Under the pieces are notes generated by a model, which was given only the letters and a program-made list of their open reading frames with translations, was not told where the DNA came from and did no database searches. Both the position numbers and the translations under genes were made by a program. From positions 5,332,001 to 5,396,000 of the forward strand of contig OY970235.1 in the NCBI GenBank assembly GCA_963714145.1: a DNA stretch of 64,000 bases, read 5' to 3'. Source of the DNA: JBBWZH01 sp035544115 (GTDB taxonomy: Bacteria; Actinomycetota; Actinomycetes; Mycobacteriales; CADCTP01). Shown here in pieces: positions 14,273-22,731 of the stretch. The stretch's first letter is position 1. The number at the start of each line of letters is the position of its first letter.

Positions 14273-16456
14273 ATGGACGCCATTGAGCTGCCCCGGATCG
14301 CCGGGCTGACCGCGCTGGTCGAGCTGGGCCGGTCCGCGTTCGGCACCGTCTACCGGGGCGAGCGGGACGGTTTCCCGGTCGCCGTCAAGGTCTTCCAGAC
14401 ATCCCGGCTCCAGCCCGAGACGCAGCGCCGGTTCGAGGCGGAGGCCGCCGCGGTCGCGGCGCTGTCCGGGCACCCGTGCATCGTCCAGGTGTACGGCACC
14501 GGGCTGCTCGGCGACGGCCGGCCGTTCGTGGTGACCGAATTCTGCCCCGGTGGATCGCTGGCCGGGGCGCTGGCCGCCGGCCCGCTGCCGGTGGACGCGG
14601 TACTGGACGTGGGCGGGCGGGTAGCCGCCGCGCTCGCGGCGGCACATCAGGCCGGCCTGGTGCACCGCGCCGTCCGGCCGGGCAGCGTGCTGCTGCGCGC
14701 CTCCGGCGAGCCGGCGCTGGGCGACTTCGGCCTGACCCTGCGGCTCGAACTGCAGGCGGCGGCCGGGATGCGGGGGCTGAACCCGGCCTTCGCCGCGCCG
14801 GAGAGCCTGGGCAGCGGCGAGTACACCCCGGCCGGAGACGTCTACTGCCTCGGCCTGACCCTGTACGCGCTGCTCGCCGGCGCCCCGCCGTACCTGCCGC
14901 GACCGGGCGAGAACCCCATGCAGCACCTGCACCGGATCCTGAACGAGCCCCCGCCGCCGATCCCGCGCCCCGACCTCCCGCCGGACCTGACCGGGCTGCT
15001 GCGCCGCATGCTCGCGCCCCGCCCACCCGATCGCCCAGCCGCCGCCGACCTCGTCGACATCCTGACCCAGCTCCCGCTCACCCAGAACTCGCAGCCGCCC
15101 GCCTGGCCCGACCCGGGCACCGGCACGCCGATGCCCGGGGGCGGACCAGTGCCCGGGCCGGTGCCAGTTTCCGGGCCAATGCCCGGGAGCGGGCCGATGC
15201 CCGGGGACGGGCCGATGCCCGGGGGCGGGCCGGTGCCCGGGCCGATGCCCGAGGACGGGCCGGTGCCCGGGGGCGGGCCGGTGCCCGGGGGCGGGCCGAT
15301 GCCCGAGGACGGGCCGGTGCCCGGGCCGATGCCCGGGAGCGGACCAGTGTCCGGGCCGGTGCCAGTTTCCGGACCGGTGCCCGGGAGCGGGCCGATACCC
15401 GGGAGCGGGCCGGCGCCCGGGGGTGGGCCGGCGCCCGGGGGTGGGCCGGTGTCTGGGGCGGTTGCGCCGGCTGCGGAGGCCGACGCGCCGGGCGGGTGGG
15501 CCAGCCGGCCCGACCAGGCGGCCGGAGGGCTGATCGACGGCGGGCCGGTGAGCCGTCCTTACGTTTCGGCGGTCGAGCCGGAGCCGCCGCGGCTCGGGCT
15601 GGCTGCCGCGGCTGAGGGGCCGGGCGGGCGGGCTGGCGCGGCGGCCGAGCCGGGCGGGCTGCCCGTCGGGGCGGCCGTCGGGGCGGAATCGCCGACGGGC
15701 ACCGAGGGCAGCACGTATTCTGGCGCGGTGCCGCCCCTACCTGGCCCGGAGTCACCGTACGGCTCGGCGTTTCCGCTGATGGAACCGCCGATGCCGCCCA
15801 CGGGTGAGCCGCCGCGGCCGGGGCGGCGGCGGACGATCGTGCTGGCGGCGGTCGCTGGTCTGGCGGTCGGCGCCGTGGTCGCGATCGTGATCACGTTGAC
15901 CGGCTCGGACGGGTCCACCGCCACGGCCCCGCCGACGCCGACCGGTGGCACGTCGGCGGCACCGACCACCGGCGCGGCGACTACTGGCGGGGCGACCCCG
16001 TCCAGTGGCAACGCGGGCGGAGCGCAGCAGGTGACCGGCCCGCGCGGGCTGACCGCGTCCGTCCCGGGCAACTGGACCCTCGCGCCCGGCAGCGACGGCG
16101 CGCAGGTGGCGACCGACCCGGACCATCCGTCCAACTCGGCCACGTTCGCGGCCACCGAGGCGGCCAGCGGTCCGCTGCTGGCCGAGGTGCAGGCGATGGA
16201 ACGGGAACTGCAGGCTGACCCGAAGGTCAGTGGCTACACCCGGCTGCTGTTCCGGACCACCCGGTACGGCAACGCCGACGCCGCGGTCGAGTGGGGGTAC
16301 CGCTACACCCGCGACGGCCAGGAACAGCAGACCGCCGTCCGGGTCTGGCGGATCAACGGCACCGACTACACGATGTCGGTCAACTCGCTGGTGCCTGACT
16401 TCCAGCAGGTGCGCCGGGTGTTCGAGCTGATGCTGGGCAGCGCCAGCCCGCGCTGA
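14273..16456 (+). CDS. Receptor-like Ser/Thr pseudokinase with Pro-Gly repeat linker
   Basis: 727 residues, starting 3 nt after the crotonase-family stop with no ribosome site of its own (coupling). Residues 10-275 form a bacterial Ser/Thr kinase fold: VAVKVF with Lys39, and DFG at 151-153. The catalytic loop reads HRAVRPGSV at 131-139 instead of HRDVKPGN: the base Asp is Ala133, the Lys is Arg135 and the Asn is Ser138. The glycine loop is GRSAFG, also altered. These changes predict no phosphotransfer. A Pro/Gly repeat (about 285-395) and disordered segment lead to one transmembrane helix near 522-545 (RRTIVLAAVAGLAVGAVVA). The outer 140-residue domain contains TASVPGNWTLA and a compact C-terminus. 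It may be a ligand-binding scaffold. Confidence 0.85.
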   Translation: MDAIELPRIAGLTALVELGRSAFGTVYRGERDGFPVAVKVFQTSRLQPETQRRFEAEAAAVAALSGHPCIVQVYGTGLLGDGRPFVVTEFCPGGSLAGALAAGPLPVDAVLDVGGRVAAALAAAHQAGLVHRAVRPGSVLLRASGEPALGDFGLTLRLELQAAAGMRGLNPAFAAPESLGSGEYTPAGDVYCLGLTLYALLAGAPPYLPRPGENPMQHLHRILNEPPPPIPRPDLPPDLTGLLRRMLAPRPPDRPAAADLVDILTQLPLTQNSQPPAWPDPGTGTPMPGGGPVPGPVPVSGPMPGSGPMPGDGPMPGGGPVPGPMPEDGPVPGGGPVPGGGPMPEDGPVPGPMPGSGPVSGPVPVSGPVPGSGPIPGSGPAPGGGPAPGGGPVSGAVAPAAEADAPGGWASRPDQAAGGLIDGGPVSRPYVSAVEPEPPRLGLAAAAEGPGGRAGAAAEPGGLPVGAAVGAESPTGTEGSTYSGAVPPLPGPESPYGSAFPLMEPPMPPTGEPPRPGRRRTIVLAAVAGLAVGAVVAIVITLTGSDGSTATAPPTPTGGTSAAPTTGAATTGGATPSSGNAGGAQQVTGPRGLTASVPGNWTLAPGSDGAQVATDPDHPSNSATFAATEAASGPLLAEVQAMERELQADPKVSGYTRLLFRTTRYGNADAAVEWGYRYTRDGQEQQTAVRVWRINGTDYTMSVNSLVPDFQQVRRVFELMLGSASPR
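15125..15455 (+). repeat. Coding minisatellite for GPMPGxGPVPG repeats
   Basis: Degenerate 12- and 18-bp units based on GGGCCGGTGCCCGGG run through the linker of the pseudokinase, encoding alternating GPMPG, GPVPG, EDGPVPG and SGPVP. The units stay in frame. Copy number is likely to vary between strains. Confidence 0.8.
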
Positions 16457-16480
16457 GCCGCCGCAGGCTACCGTGCGTCG

Positions 16481-17647
16481 ATGCCCACCCTCTATCGCGA
16501 CTGTGCCCTGCTCGACCTGACCGCCGGCCGGCTGCTGCCGGAGCAGAGCATCCTGGTCGAGGACGGCCGGGTCCGGTGGATCCGGCCCACTGACGGTTCG
16601 CCTCCGCCGGCGCCGGAGGTCGAGGTGGTCGACGCCGGCGGCACCACCGCGGTGCCCGGGATGGTGGACGCACACTCGCACCTGACCATGCCCGGCGGCT
16701 CGCACTGGGTCGAGCGCGGCTTCGACCCGACCGAGAACCTGCTCGCCACCGCTGAGCACAACGCCCGGCTGCTGCGCCAGGCCGGGGTCCGCTGGGCCCG
16801 GGACGTGGGCGCGCCGATGCGGGACGGCCGCGCGGTCTCGCTGACCGTCCGGGACGCCTGGCGCGGGCACCGCGAGTACCCGTACGTGCGGGCCGCCGGC
16901 AGCTGGGTCGGCCGGGCCGGGGCGCTGCCCAGCGACCTGTACGTCGAGGTGACCGACGGTGACGGGCTGCTGGCCGCGGCGCTGGCCCAACTGGACGCCG
17001 GCGCCGACCTGGTCAAGCTCTACCTGGATGGTCCGGACCGGGAAGTGTCGCCGTTCACCGTCAGCGAGGTGCGCCGGGTGGTCGAGGCGGTGCACGCCCG
17101 GGGCCGAACGGTGACCGCGCACAGCGGCCTGCTGCCCGGTGCCCGGGTCGGGGCCGAGGCCGGGGTGGACTGCCTGGAGCACGCCTTCCAACTGGACCAG
17201 GACGTCGCCCGGCTGATGGCCGCCGGCGGCACCGCGATGGTGTCCACGCTGGCGGTGCTGGAATCCTGGCAGTCGTTCGCGGCGACCACGCTGCTACCCC
17301 GGTTCACCAGCGACGATGGCCGGGCGGCGATCGCGGCGCGGCGGGAGCGGGCGCACGACTCGGTCCGGCTGGCGCACGCCGCCGGCGTGCTGATCGCCGC
17401 CGGCACCGACTTCGGCGGCGGCTCGCTGCGCGCCAACCAGCTGGCCTGGGAGGTACAGACGCTGGTCGCCGCCGGGCTGCCAGCAGCCGACGCACTGGCC
17501 GCCGCGACCGTGAACGGCGGCCGCCTGCTCGGCGAGCCGGACGCCGGCGTGCTCCGCGAAGGCGGCCCGGCCGACTTCGTCCTCGTCCACGGCGACCCCC
17601 TGTCCGATCCCGCCGCCCTCTGGCGGGTCTGGCGCACCACCTGGTAG
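16481..17647 (+). CDS. Metal-dependent amidohydrolase (imidazolonepropionase-like)
   Basis: 388 residues from ATG 16481. TACCGT ends 6 nt upstream and no ribosome site is present, so a leaderless start is likely. It is an amidohydrolase-superfamily TIM barrel with all expected metal ligands: His65 and His67 (DAHSH), Lys179 (DLVKLYLDG, possible carboxylated lysine), His214 (VTAHSG), His234 (CLEHAF) and Asp310 (AGTDFGGG). The closest groups are the imidazolonepropionase-like and Xaa-Pro dipeptidase-type amidohydrolases, which cleave cyclic amides or prolyl dipeptides. No pathway neighbour identifies the substrate. It lies 24 bp after the pseudokinase. Confidence 0.85.
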   Translation: MPTLYRDCALLDLTAGRLLPEQSILVEDGRVRWIRPTDGSPPPAPEVEVVDAGGTTAVPGMVDAHSHLTMPGGSHWVERGFDPTENLLATAEHNARLLRQAGVRWARDVGAPMRDGRAVSLTVRDAWRGHREYPYVRAAGSWVGRAGALPSDLYVEVTDGDGLLAAALAQLDAGADLVKLYLDGPDREVSPFTVSEVRRVVEAVHARGRTVTAHSGLLPGARVGAEAGVDCLEHAFQLDQDVARLMAAGGTAMVSTLAVLESWQSFAATTLLPRFTSDDGRAAIAARRERAHDSVRLAHAAGVLIAAGTDFGGGSLRANQLAWEVQTLVAAGLPAADALAAATVNGGRLLGEPDAGVLREGGPADFVLVHGDPLSDPAALWRVWRTTW

Positions 17648-17690
17648 GCCCTGCCGCCGCCGGTCCCCCAAATGCCGGGCTCGGGCCGCG

Positions 17691-18041
17691 GGTGACGGGT
17701 TCGGGGCGCGGGTGACGGGTTCGGGGGCGCGGGTGATGGCGCACAGACGTCACCCGCCACCGAAAGGCGTCACCCGGGAACCTTCGCCGTCACCTGCGCC
17801 CGCACAACGTCACCCGAGGACCGGAGCGGCGTCCGTGGACCGGTCATGAGCTCGCTTCGCGAGTGACGGGCTCGCCCCCGGGGTGACGGACTCGGGGCCC
17901 CCGGTGACGGACCTGGTCCACGGGTGACGGGTTCGGTGGCGCGGGTGATGGCGCACAGACGTCACCCGCCACCGAAAAGGCATCACCCGGGAACCTTCGC
18001 CGTCACCCGCGCCCGCACGACGTCACCCGCGGACCGGAGCG
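17691..18041. repeat. GTGACGGG repeat array, locus 1, with a duplicated 103/104-bp core
   Basis: This lies in the gene-free stretch 17648-18272. Copies of GCGGGTGACGGGTTCGGG and relatives alternate with inverted copies (CGTCACCCG). A 103-bp core at 17726-17828 recurs at 17938-18041 with one added base and a few changes; each core starts GGCGCGGGTGATGGCGCA and switches repeat orientation inside. Units in opposite orientation could fold into long hairpins. The same family occurs at 44648-44945. Confidence 0.85.
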
Positions 18042-18059
18042 ACACCCGCGGATCGGAGC

Positions 18060-18255
18060 ACCCGCGAGCGGACGGGCAGGCGGCGCCCAGGCAGGCGGCG
18101 GACGGCGGAAGGGCAGGCGGCGGGCGGCCGGCGGGCAGCGGGCGGCGGGCGGCGGGCAGCGGGCGGGCGGCCGGCGGACGGCGGACGGGCGGCCGGCGGG
18201 CGGCAGACGGACGGGCGGGCGGTGGACGGGCGGGCGGGCGGATTGTCGGTGCCGG
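18060..18255 (+). repeat. G-rich GGCGGGC low-complexity tract
   Basis: About 195 bp of GGCGGGC, GGACGGGC and GGCCGGCGG words with almost no T on the plus strand, ending just before the DNA polymerase start. The many closely spaced G-runs could form quadruplexes on the coding strand. It shows no coding pattern. Confidence 0.7.
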
Positions 18256-18272
18256 CGGGCAGGATCGTGCCT

Positions 18273-19982
18273 GTGCAGGTTGCGGTGGTGCCGGGGCGGG
18301 ACGGGGGTGGGTTGCTGCGCGTGCTCACCGCGGCCGGCGAGCCGGACGGGGCGGCGACGGCGACCGGCGATCTCGCCGCGGCGGTCCGGAGTCTGGAGGT
18401 GGCGCACCGGCCCCGGTGGGTGTGGGCGGCGACGGCGGAGGCGTACCCGGCGCTGTACGCGGCCGGCAGCCGGGTGGACCGGTGCCATGACCTGGCGCTG
18501 ACCGAGGCGGTGCTGCTCGGCTGCGAGGGTCGCTGGGGCGAGCCGCGTGGGCTGGCGGCGGCCTGGGCGCGGCGGCGCGGGCTGCCGGTGCCGGCCGACC
18601 CGCCGGCCCGGGCCCGGGACGCGCAGCCGGCGCTGTTCGAGCCGGACCAGCCCGGCCCCGCGGACGACGCCGAGCGGCTGGCCGCGGTGATCGAGGTGTA
18701 CGCCGGGCAGCTGACCCGCACCGCGCCCGGCCCGCTCCGGCTGCTGATCGCGGCCGAGTCGGCCAGCGCACTGGCGGCGGTGGAGATGACCGCGGCCGGG
18801 GTGCCGTGGCGGGCCGACGTCCACGACGAGCTGCTCGCGGCCAAGCTCGGCCCGCGGCCGCCGGCCGGGCTGCCGCCGGCCAGGCTGCGCGAGCTGACCG
18901 ACCGGATCAGCGCCGCGTTCGGCGGCCGCCGGGTCAACCCGGACTCACCCGCCGAGGTACTGCGCGCGTTCGAGGTGGCCGGGGTCAGCCTGCCGTCCAC
19001 CCGGTCGGCGGTGCTGCGCGAGGTGGAGCACCCGGCCGCGCCGCTGCTGCTGGAGTACAAGGAGCTGGCCCGGCTGCACGCGGCGCACGGCTGGGCCTGG
19101 CTGGCCAGCTGGGTGGCCGGCGGCCGGTTCCGGCCGGAGTACGTGCCGGGCGGGGTGGTGTCCGGCCGGTGGGCGTCCCGGGGCGGCGGCGCGCTGCAGA
19201 TCCCGCACGCGGTGCGGGCCGCGGTGGTGGCCGACCCGGGCTGGGTGCTGGTGGTGGCCGATGCCGCGCAGCTGGAGCCTCGGGTGCTGGCGGCGTTGGC
19301 CGGCGACGGCGACCTGGCCGCGGCGGCCCGCACCGGCGACCTCTACACGGCGCTGGCCGGCAGCACGTTCGGCGGCGATCGCGGCCGGGCCAAGATCGCG
19401 CTGCTGTCCGCGATGTACGGCGGGGTGCGCGGCGAGGCCGGCGCACTGGTCGCGGCGCTGCGGGTGCGCTTCCCGCAGGCGGTCGGCTACGTGGAGGACG
19501 CGGCCCGGGCCGGCGAGCAGGGCGGCGTGGTGCGGTCCCGGCTCGGCCGCACCTGCCCGCCGCCGTCCGCCCGCTGGCTGGCCGCCGCCGGCCAGGCCAA
19601 CCCGGACGGCCTGGAGGAGCCGGACCCCGACCCGGGCGGCGCCCGCCGGGCCGGCCAGGCGGCCCGCAACCGGGGCCGGTTCACCCGCAACTTCGTCGTG
19701 CAGGCCAGCGCCGCGGACTGGGCCCTGGTGCTGCTGGCCGCGCTGCGCCGCCGGCTCGCCGGGCTGGCCGGCGCCGCCACCGCCGCCGGCGAACCGCCCG
19801 CCGAACTGGTGTTCTTCCAGCACGACGAGGTTGTCGTGCACTGCCCTGCGGCGGCGGCCGGAGCGGTCACCACCGCGATCACCGACGCCGCCGCCGAGGC
19901 ATCCGCGCTGGTCTTCCCCGGCACGCCCGTGCAGTTCCCGGTGCAGACCGCCGTAGTGGAGCGCTACGTGGACGCCAAGTGA
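18273..19982 (+). CDS. Actinobacterial bifunctional 3'-5' exonuclease/DNA polymerase (family A)
   Basis: 569 residues. GTG 18273 has AGGA 8 nt upstream; GTG 18267 is possible. The C-terminal 300 residues are a family A (Pol I-type) polymerase: motif A DAAQLEPRVLA with Asp330, motif B Lys374 in AKIALLSAMYGG, and motif C QHDEVVVH with Asp518. The two catalytic aspartates and the O-helix lysine are therefore present. The N-terminal 170 residues take the place of the 3'-5' exonuclease domain but show no obvious DEDD motifs, and there is no 5' nuclease domain. The length is typical of this actinobacterial family, distinct from the housekeeping PolA. A repair role is usually assumed. It converges with the kinase gene, 27 bp apart. 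Confidence 0.85.
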   Translation: MQVAVVPGRDGGGLLRVLTAAGEPDGAATATGDLAAAVRSLEVAHRPRWVWAATAEAYPALYAAGSRVDRCHDLALTEAVLLGCEGRWGEPRGLAAAWARRRGLPVPADPPARARDAQPALFEPDQPGPADDAERLAAVIEVYAGQLTRTAPGPLRLLIAAESASALAAVEMTAAGVPWRADVHDELLAAKLGPRPPAGLPPARLRELTDRISAAFGGRRVNPDSPAEVLRAFEVAGVSLPSTRSAVLREVEHPAAPLLLEYKELARLHAAHGWAWLASWVAGGRFRPEYVPGGVVSGRWASRGGGALQIPHAVRAAVVADPGWVLVVADAAQLEPRVLAALAGDGDLAAAARTGDLYTALAGSTFGGDRGRAKIALLSAMYGGVRGEAGALVAALRVRFPQAVGYVEDAARAGEQGGVVRSRLGRTCPPPSARWLAAAGQANPDGLEEPDPDPGGARRAGQAARNRGRFTRNFVVQASAADWALVLLAALRRRLAGLAGAATAAGEPPAELVFFQHDEVVVHCPAAAAGAVTTAITDAAAEASALVFPGTPVQFPVQTAVVERYVDAK

Positions 19983-20009
19983 TGGCAGGTCGGCCGGCCG
20001 GCGGGCCGG

Positions 20010-21731
20010 TCAGCCGGGGCCGGTGATGAAGTTCGATCTGGACGGTTCGGCGCCGTCCGGCGGGCGGGCGACGCAGTAGAAGTACCAGCCGCGCCCGGCG
20101 AACTGTTGCGGCTGCACGTCGAGGGTCCAGCCGGTGGTGTTCACGCCGGGACGGGTCCGGGCCGCCCGCGACGCGCTGGTGCAGACCGCGGTCACCTCCG
20201 GCCGCGCGGTGATCTCGGCCGCGGTCTGGACGGCGGGGTCGGCGGACAGCCGGCCGGCCGCGTACGCCTCCCAGTGGTGCGGCTCGGTGCAGGCGATGGT
20301 CTGTGCCGCGACCTTGTGGCCGCCGTTCTCGATCAGCCCGTACCAGCAGGTCGGCGCCGTCGGGCAGAGCGCGCCGACGGTCGATCCGGCGCAGCCGACC
20401 AGCCCGGCCGGTAGGCCGCCGCCCGCCGGCCGCGCGGCGCCGGGCGACGTGGCCGCGCCGGTCGGGAAGGGCCCGCGGGCCGTCGGCCCCGAGCCGTCCT
20501 GGTCCTGCGGCGCCAGCATGATGGCCAGCCCTGCGCCGCCCGCTAGCACCACAACCGCGGCCACCGCGAGCAGCCGCCGGCGGCCCCGCCGCGCCGACCC
20601 CGGTGGCCCGCCCGGGCCGCGGCCGACCCCGACCGGCACCGCCCCGACCGGCGCCACCCCGGCCGGCATCGGCCCGGCAGCGGGGTATGCGGCCGGCCCG
20701 ACGGCGTACCCGGCCGGTAGCGGCCCGGCCGGCGGCCATCCGGTGGGCAGCGACGGGTGCGGCAACCCCGGCGCGGTCGGTGGCGCCGATGCGGTCGCGG
20801 TGAGCTGTGCCGGCTGCGCCCACCCGGCCTGAGCCGGGCCCGACGGGTGGGCATCCGGCGAGCGGTGCCGGCCGGAGCGGGGGGCCGGGGGTAGGTCGGG
20901 CACCGCGCGGAGCGCGTCCCGGAACTCGGCGGCGCCCGCGGTGCGGGCGTCCGGGTCGGTGGCCAGGGCCCGGGCGAGTGCCTCGTTCAGCTCGGGTGGC
21001 ACCCCGGGCAGCGGCGGCACCGGGGCGCGCAGGTCGGCGGACAGTTCCGCGAACGAGCGGGGCGGCCAGGACGGCATTCGCGGCGGGCGCCCAGCCAGCA
21101 GCGCGTACAGCGTGGCGGCCAGCGCGTAGACGTCCCCGGCCGGGGCGGGCCGGACGAAGGCGAACGCCTCGGGCGGGGCGTACGCCGGCGTCAGCGCCTC
21201 CAGGGTGACGCTGGAGTCGCCGCTGGCGTCGAGCAGCGCGGCCAGGCCGAAGTCGGCGAGCTTGGCCACCCCGTACCGGTCGACCAGGATGTTGCCGGGT
21301 TTCACGTCCCGGTGCAGGATGCCGGCGGCGTGCGCGGTGGCGAGCGCGTCGGCGATGCCGATCCCGATCCGGCAGGCCTCCGCCGCCGGGATCGGCCCGG
21401 TCGCGAGCACCCGCTCGGCCAGCGAACCGCCCGGGCACAGCTCCATCACCAGGTACGGCCGGCCGTCGGCGGTCATGCCGGCGTCGTACACGCCGACGAT
21501 GTGGCCGTGCCCGGAGAGCTGGCCGGCGGCGCTGGCCTCGCGCAGGAACCGGCGCCGGTCCCGCTCGTCGACGAGCACCCGGCTGTCCACCTTGAGCGCC
21601 ACCTCGCGGCCCAGCCGGGACTGCCAGGCCCGGTAGACGGTGCCGAAGCCGCCGCGTCCGATCGGCTGCGGATGCTCCAGCCCCGGTACGGTGACCGGCG
21701 GTTCGATCTGCTGGCGACCGCTACCGGTCAC
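20010..21731 (-). CDS. Transmembrane Ser/Thr protein kinase with septum-formation-like outer domain
   Basis: 573 residues from GTG 21731 with GGGGAGG 7 nt upstream. The kinase domain (about 15-275) is complete: GRGGFGTVYRA, VALKV, HRDVKPGNIL with catalytic Asp142, and ADFGL. A Pro/Ala/Gly-rich linker (about 290-390) precedes a basic stop-transfer and one transmembrane helix (LLAVAAVVVLAGGAGLAIM). The outer domain has about six cysteines and CTEPHHWEAYAAGRL, which resembles the septum-formation family domain. The architecture is that of a PknB-like receptor kinase with a non-PASTA sensor. It is monocistronic and diverges from the ABC exporter operon. It contrasts with the pseudokinase at 14273, which has the same layout but a dead catalytic loop. 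Confidence 0.9.
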   Translation of the reverse strand: MTGSGRQQIEPPVTVPGLEHPQPIGRGGFGTVYRAWQSRLGREVALKVDSRVLVDERDRRRFLREASAAGQLSGHGHIVGVYDAGMTADGRPYLVMELCPGGSLAERVLATGPIPAAEACRIGIGIADALATAHAAGILHRDVKPGNILVDRYGVAKLADFGLAALLDASGDSSVTLEALTPAYAPPEAFAFVRPAPAGDVYALAATLYALLAGRPPRMPSWPPRSFAELSADLRAPVPPLPGVPPELNEALARALATDPDARTAGAAEFRDALRAVPDLPPAPRSGRHRSPDAHPSGPAQAGWAQPAQLTATASAPPTAPGLPHPSLPTGWPPAGPLPAGYAVGPAAYPAAGPMPAGVAPVGAVPVGVGRGPGGPPGSARRGRRRLLAVAAVVVLAGGAGLAIMLAPQDQDGSGPTARGPFPTGAATSPGAARPAGGGLPAGLVGCAGSTVGALCPTAPTCWYGLIENGGHKVAAQTIACTEPHHWEAYAAGRLSADPAVQTAAEITARPEVTAVCTSASRAARTRPGVNTTGWTLDVQPQQFAGRGWYFYCVARPPDGAEPSRSNFITGPG

Positions 21732-21877
21732 GCCCTGGCCTCCCCGGACTCCGCCGCCCTCGCCCCGCCTCGACCCGACCTGACCCGCTCTCGACGCCAC
21801 CATCGACCGGCCCGGACCGGCCGCGGCCGGCCTGCCGCGCCGGTCAGCATAGCGGCGGCCCGGCCGGGAGAAGTCGA

Positions 21878-21906
21878 TTGCCCGGCGACCTGGAAGGCAC
21901 TACTTT
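21878..21906 (+). promoter_or_regulatory. Promoter of the ABC exporter operon
   Basis: TTGCCC at 21878-21883 and TACTTT at 21901-21906 are 17 bp apart, a good sigma-70-type pair. The -10 ends 9 nt before GTG 21916, so the mRNA has almost no leader, which supports that start. Confidence 0.6.
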
Positions 21907-21915
21907 GCGTGGGTT

Positions 21916-22731
21916 GTGCCTGCCGCGCCGTTGCCGCTCCGGATGATGGCCGCGCTGGCTGGCGCGGGCTTCCGGCGGTACGCGACCTATCGGCAGGCCA
22001 CGATCGCCGGCGCCTTCACCAACACCGTGTTCGGGGTCATCAAGCTGTCCATCCTGCTGGCGGTGGCCCGGCAGGCCGGCGGCACGGTGGCCGGCTACGA
22101 CGCGGCGGCGCTGTCCACGTACACCTGGGCGTCCCAGGGGCTGATCTCGGCGGTCTGGCTGTTCGCCTGGACCCCGATCGCGACCCGGGTCCGGACCGGC
22201 GACATCGCGATCGACCTGGCCCGCCCGGCGCATCCGGTGCTGGTCTGGCTGGCCGAGGACCTGGGCCGGGCCGGGCAGGCGCTGCTGTTCCGGTTCGCGG
22301 TGCCGATGGTCGCCGGTGGGCTGATCTTCGGGCTGCGGGCGCCGACCCGGTGGCTCACCGTGCCGCTGTTCGCGGTCAGCGCGGTGCTCGCGATCGCGGT
22401 CAGCTTCGGCTGCCGGCTGCTGGTCAACCTGACCGCGTTCTGGCTGCTCGACGTACGCGGCGTGTCGACGCTGTACGTGGTCGCCAACAACACCCTGTCC
22501 GGGCTGCTGGTACCGGTGGCGTTCTTCCCGGGCTGGGCCAGCCGGGCGGCGTACGCGACCCCGTTCCCCAGCATGCTGCAGGTGCCGACCGACATCCTGG
22601 TGGAGCGGCATGTCGGCGCCACCGCGGTCGGCTCGCTCGCGGTCCAGGCGGGTTGGGTTGTCCTGCTGCTGGCCGCGGCGACCTGGATGCTGGCCCGCGG
22701 CACCCGCCGGCTGGTGGTCCAGGGTGGCTGA
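21916..22731 (+). CDS. ABC-2 type transporter permease (COG4587-like)
   Basis: 271 residues from GTG 21916, supported by the promoter just upstream; a methionine pair at 21943 is the alternative. Six hydrophobic segments are visible, with FRRYATYRQATIAGAF before the first, as in the uncharacterised ABC-2 export permeases of COG4587. It is the first gene of a three-gene set encoding two different permeases and one ATPase; its stop overlaps the next start by 8 bp. Such exporters move lipids, peptides or drugs, and no specific substrate is indicated. Confidence 0.85.
   Translation: MPAAPLPLRMMAALAGAGFRRYATYRQATIAGAFTNTVFGVIKLSILLAVARQAGGTVAGYDAAALSTYTWASQGLISAVWLFAWTPIATRVRTGDIAIDLARPAHPVLVWLAEDLGRAGQALLFRFAVPMVAGGLIFGLRAPTRWLTVPLFAVSAVLAIAVSFGCRLLVNLTAFWLLDVRGVSTLYVVANNTLSGLLVPVAFFPGWASRAAYATPFPSMLQVPTDILVERHVGATAVGSLAVQAGWVVLLLAAATWMLARGTRRLVVQGG

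Noticed and set aside
17648..18272. Coding frames through the repeat region
   Set aside because: Frames here are built from the repeats and G-rich words, lack ribosome sites and give Arg/Gly/Ala strings. I treat the stretch as non-coding.
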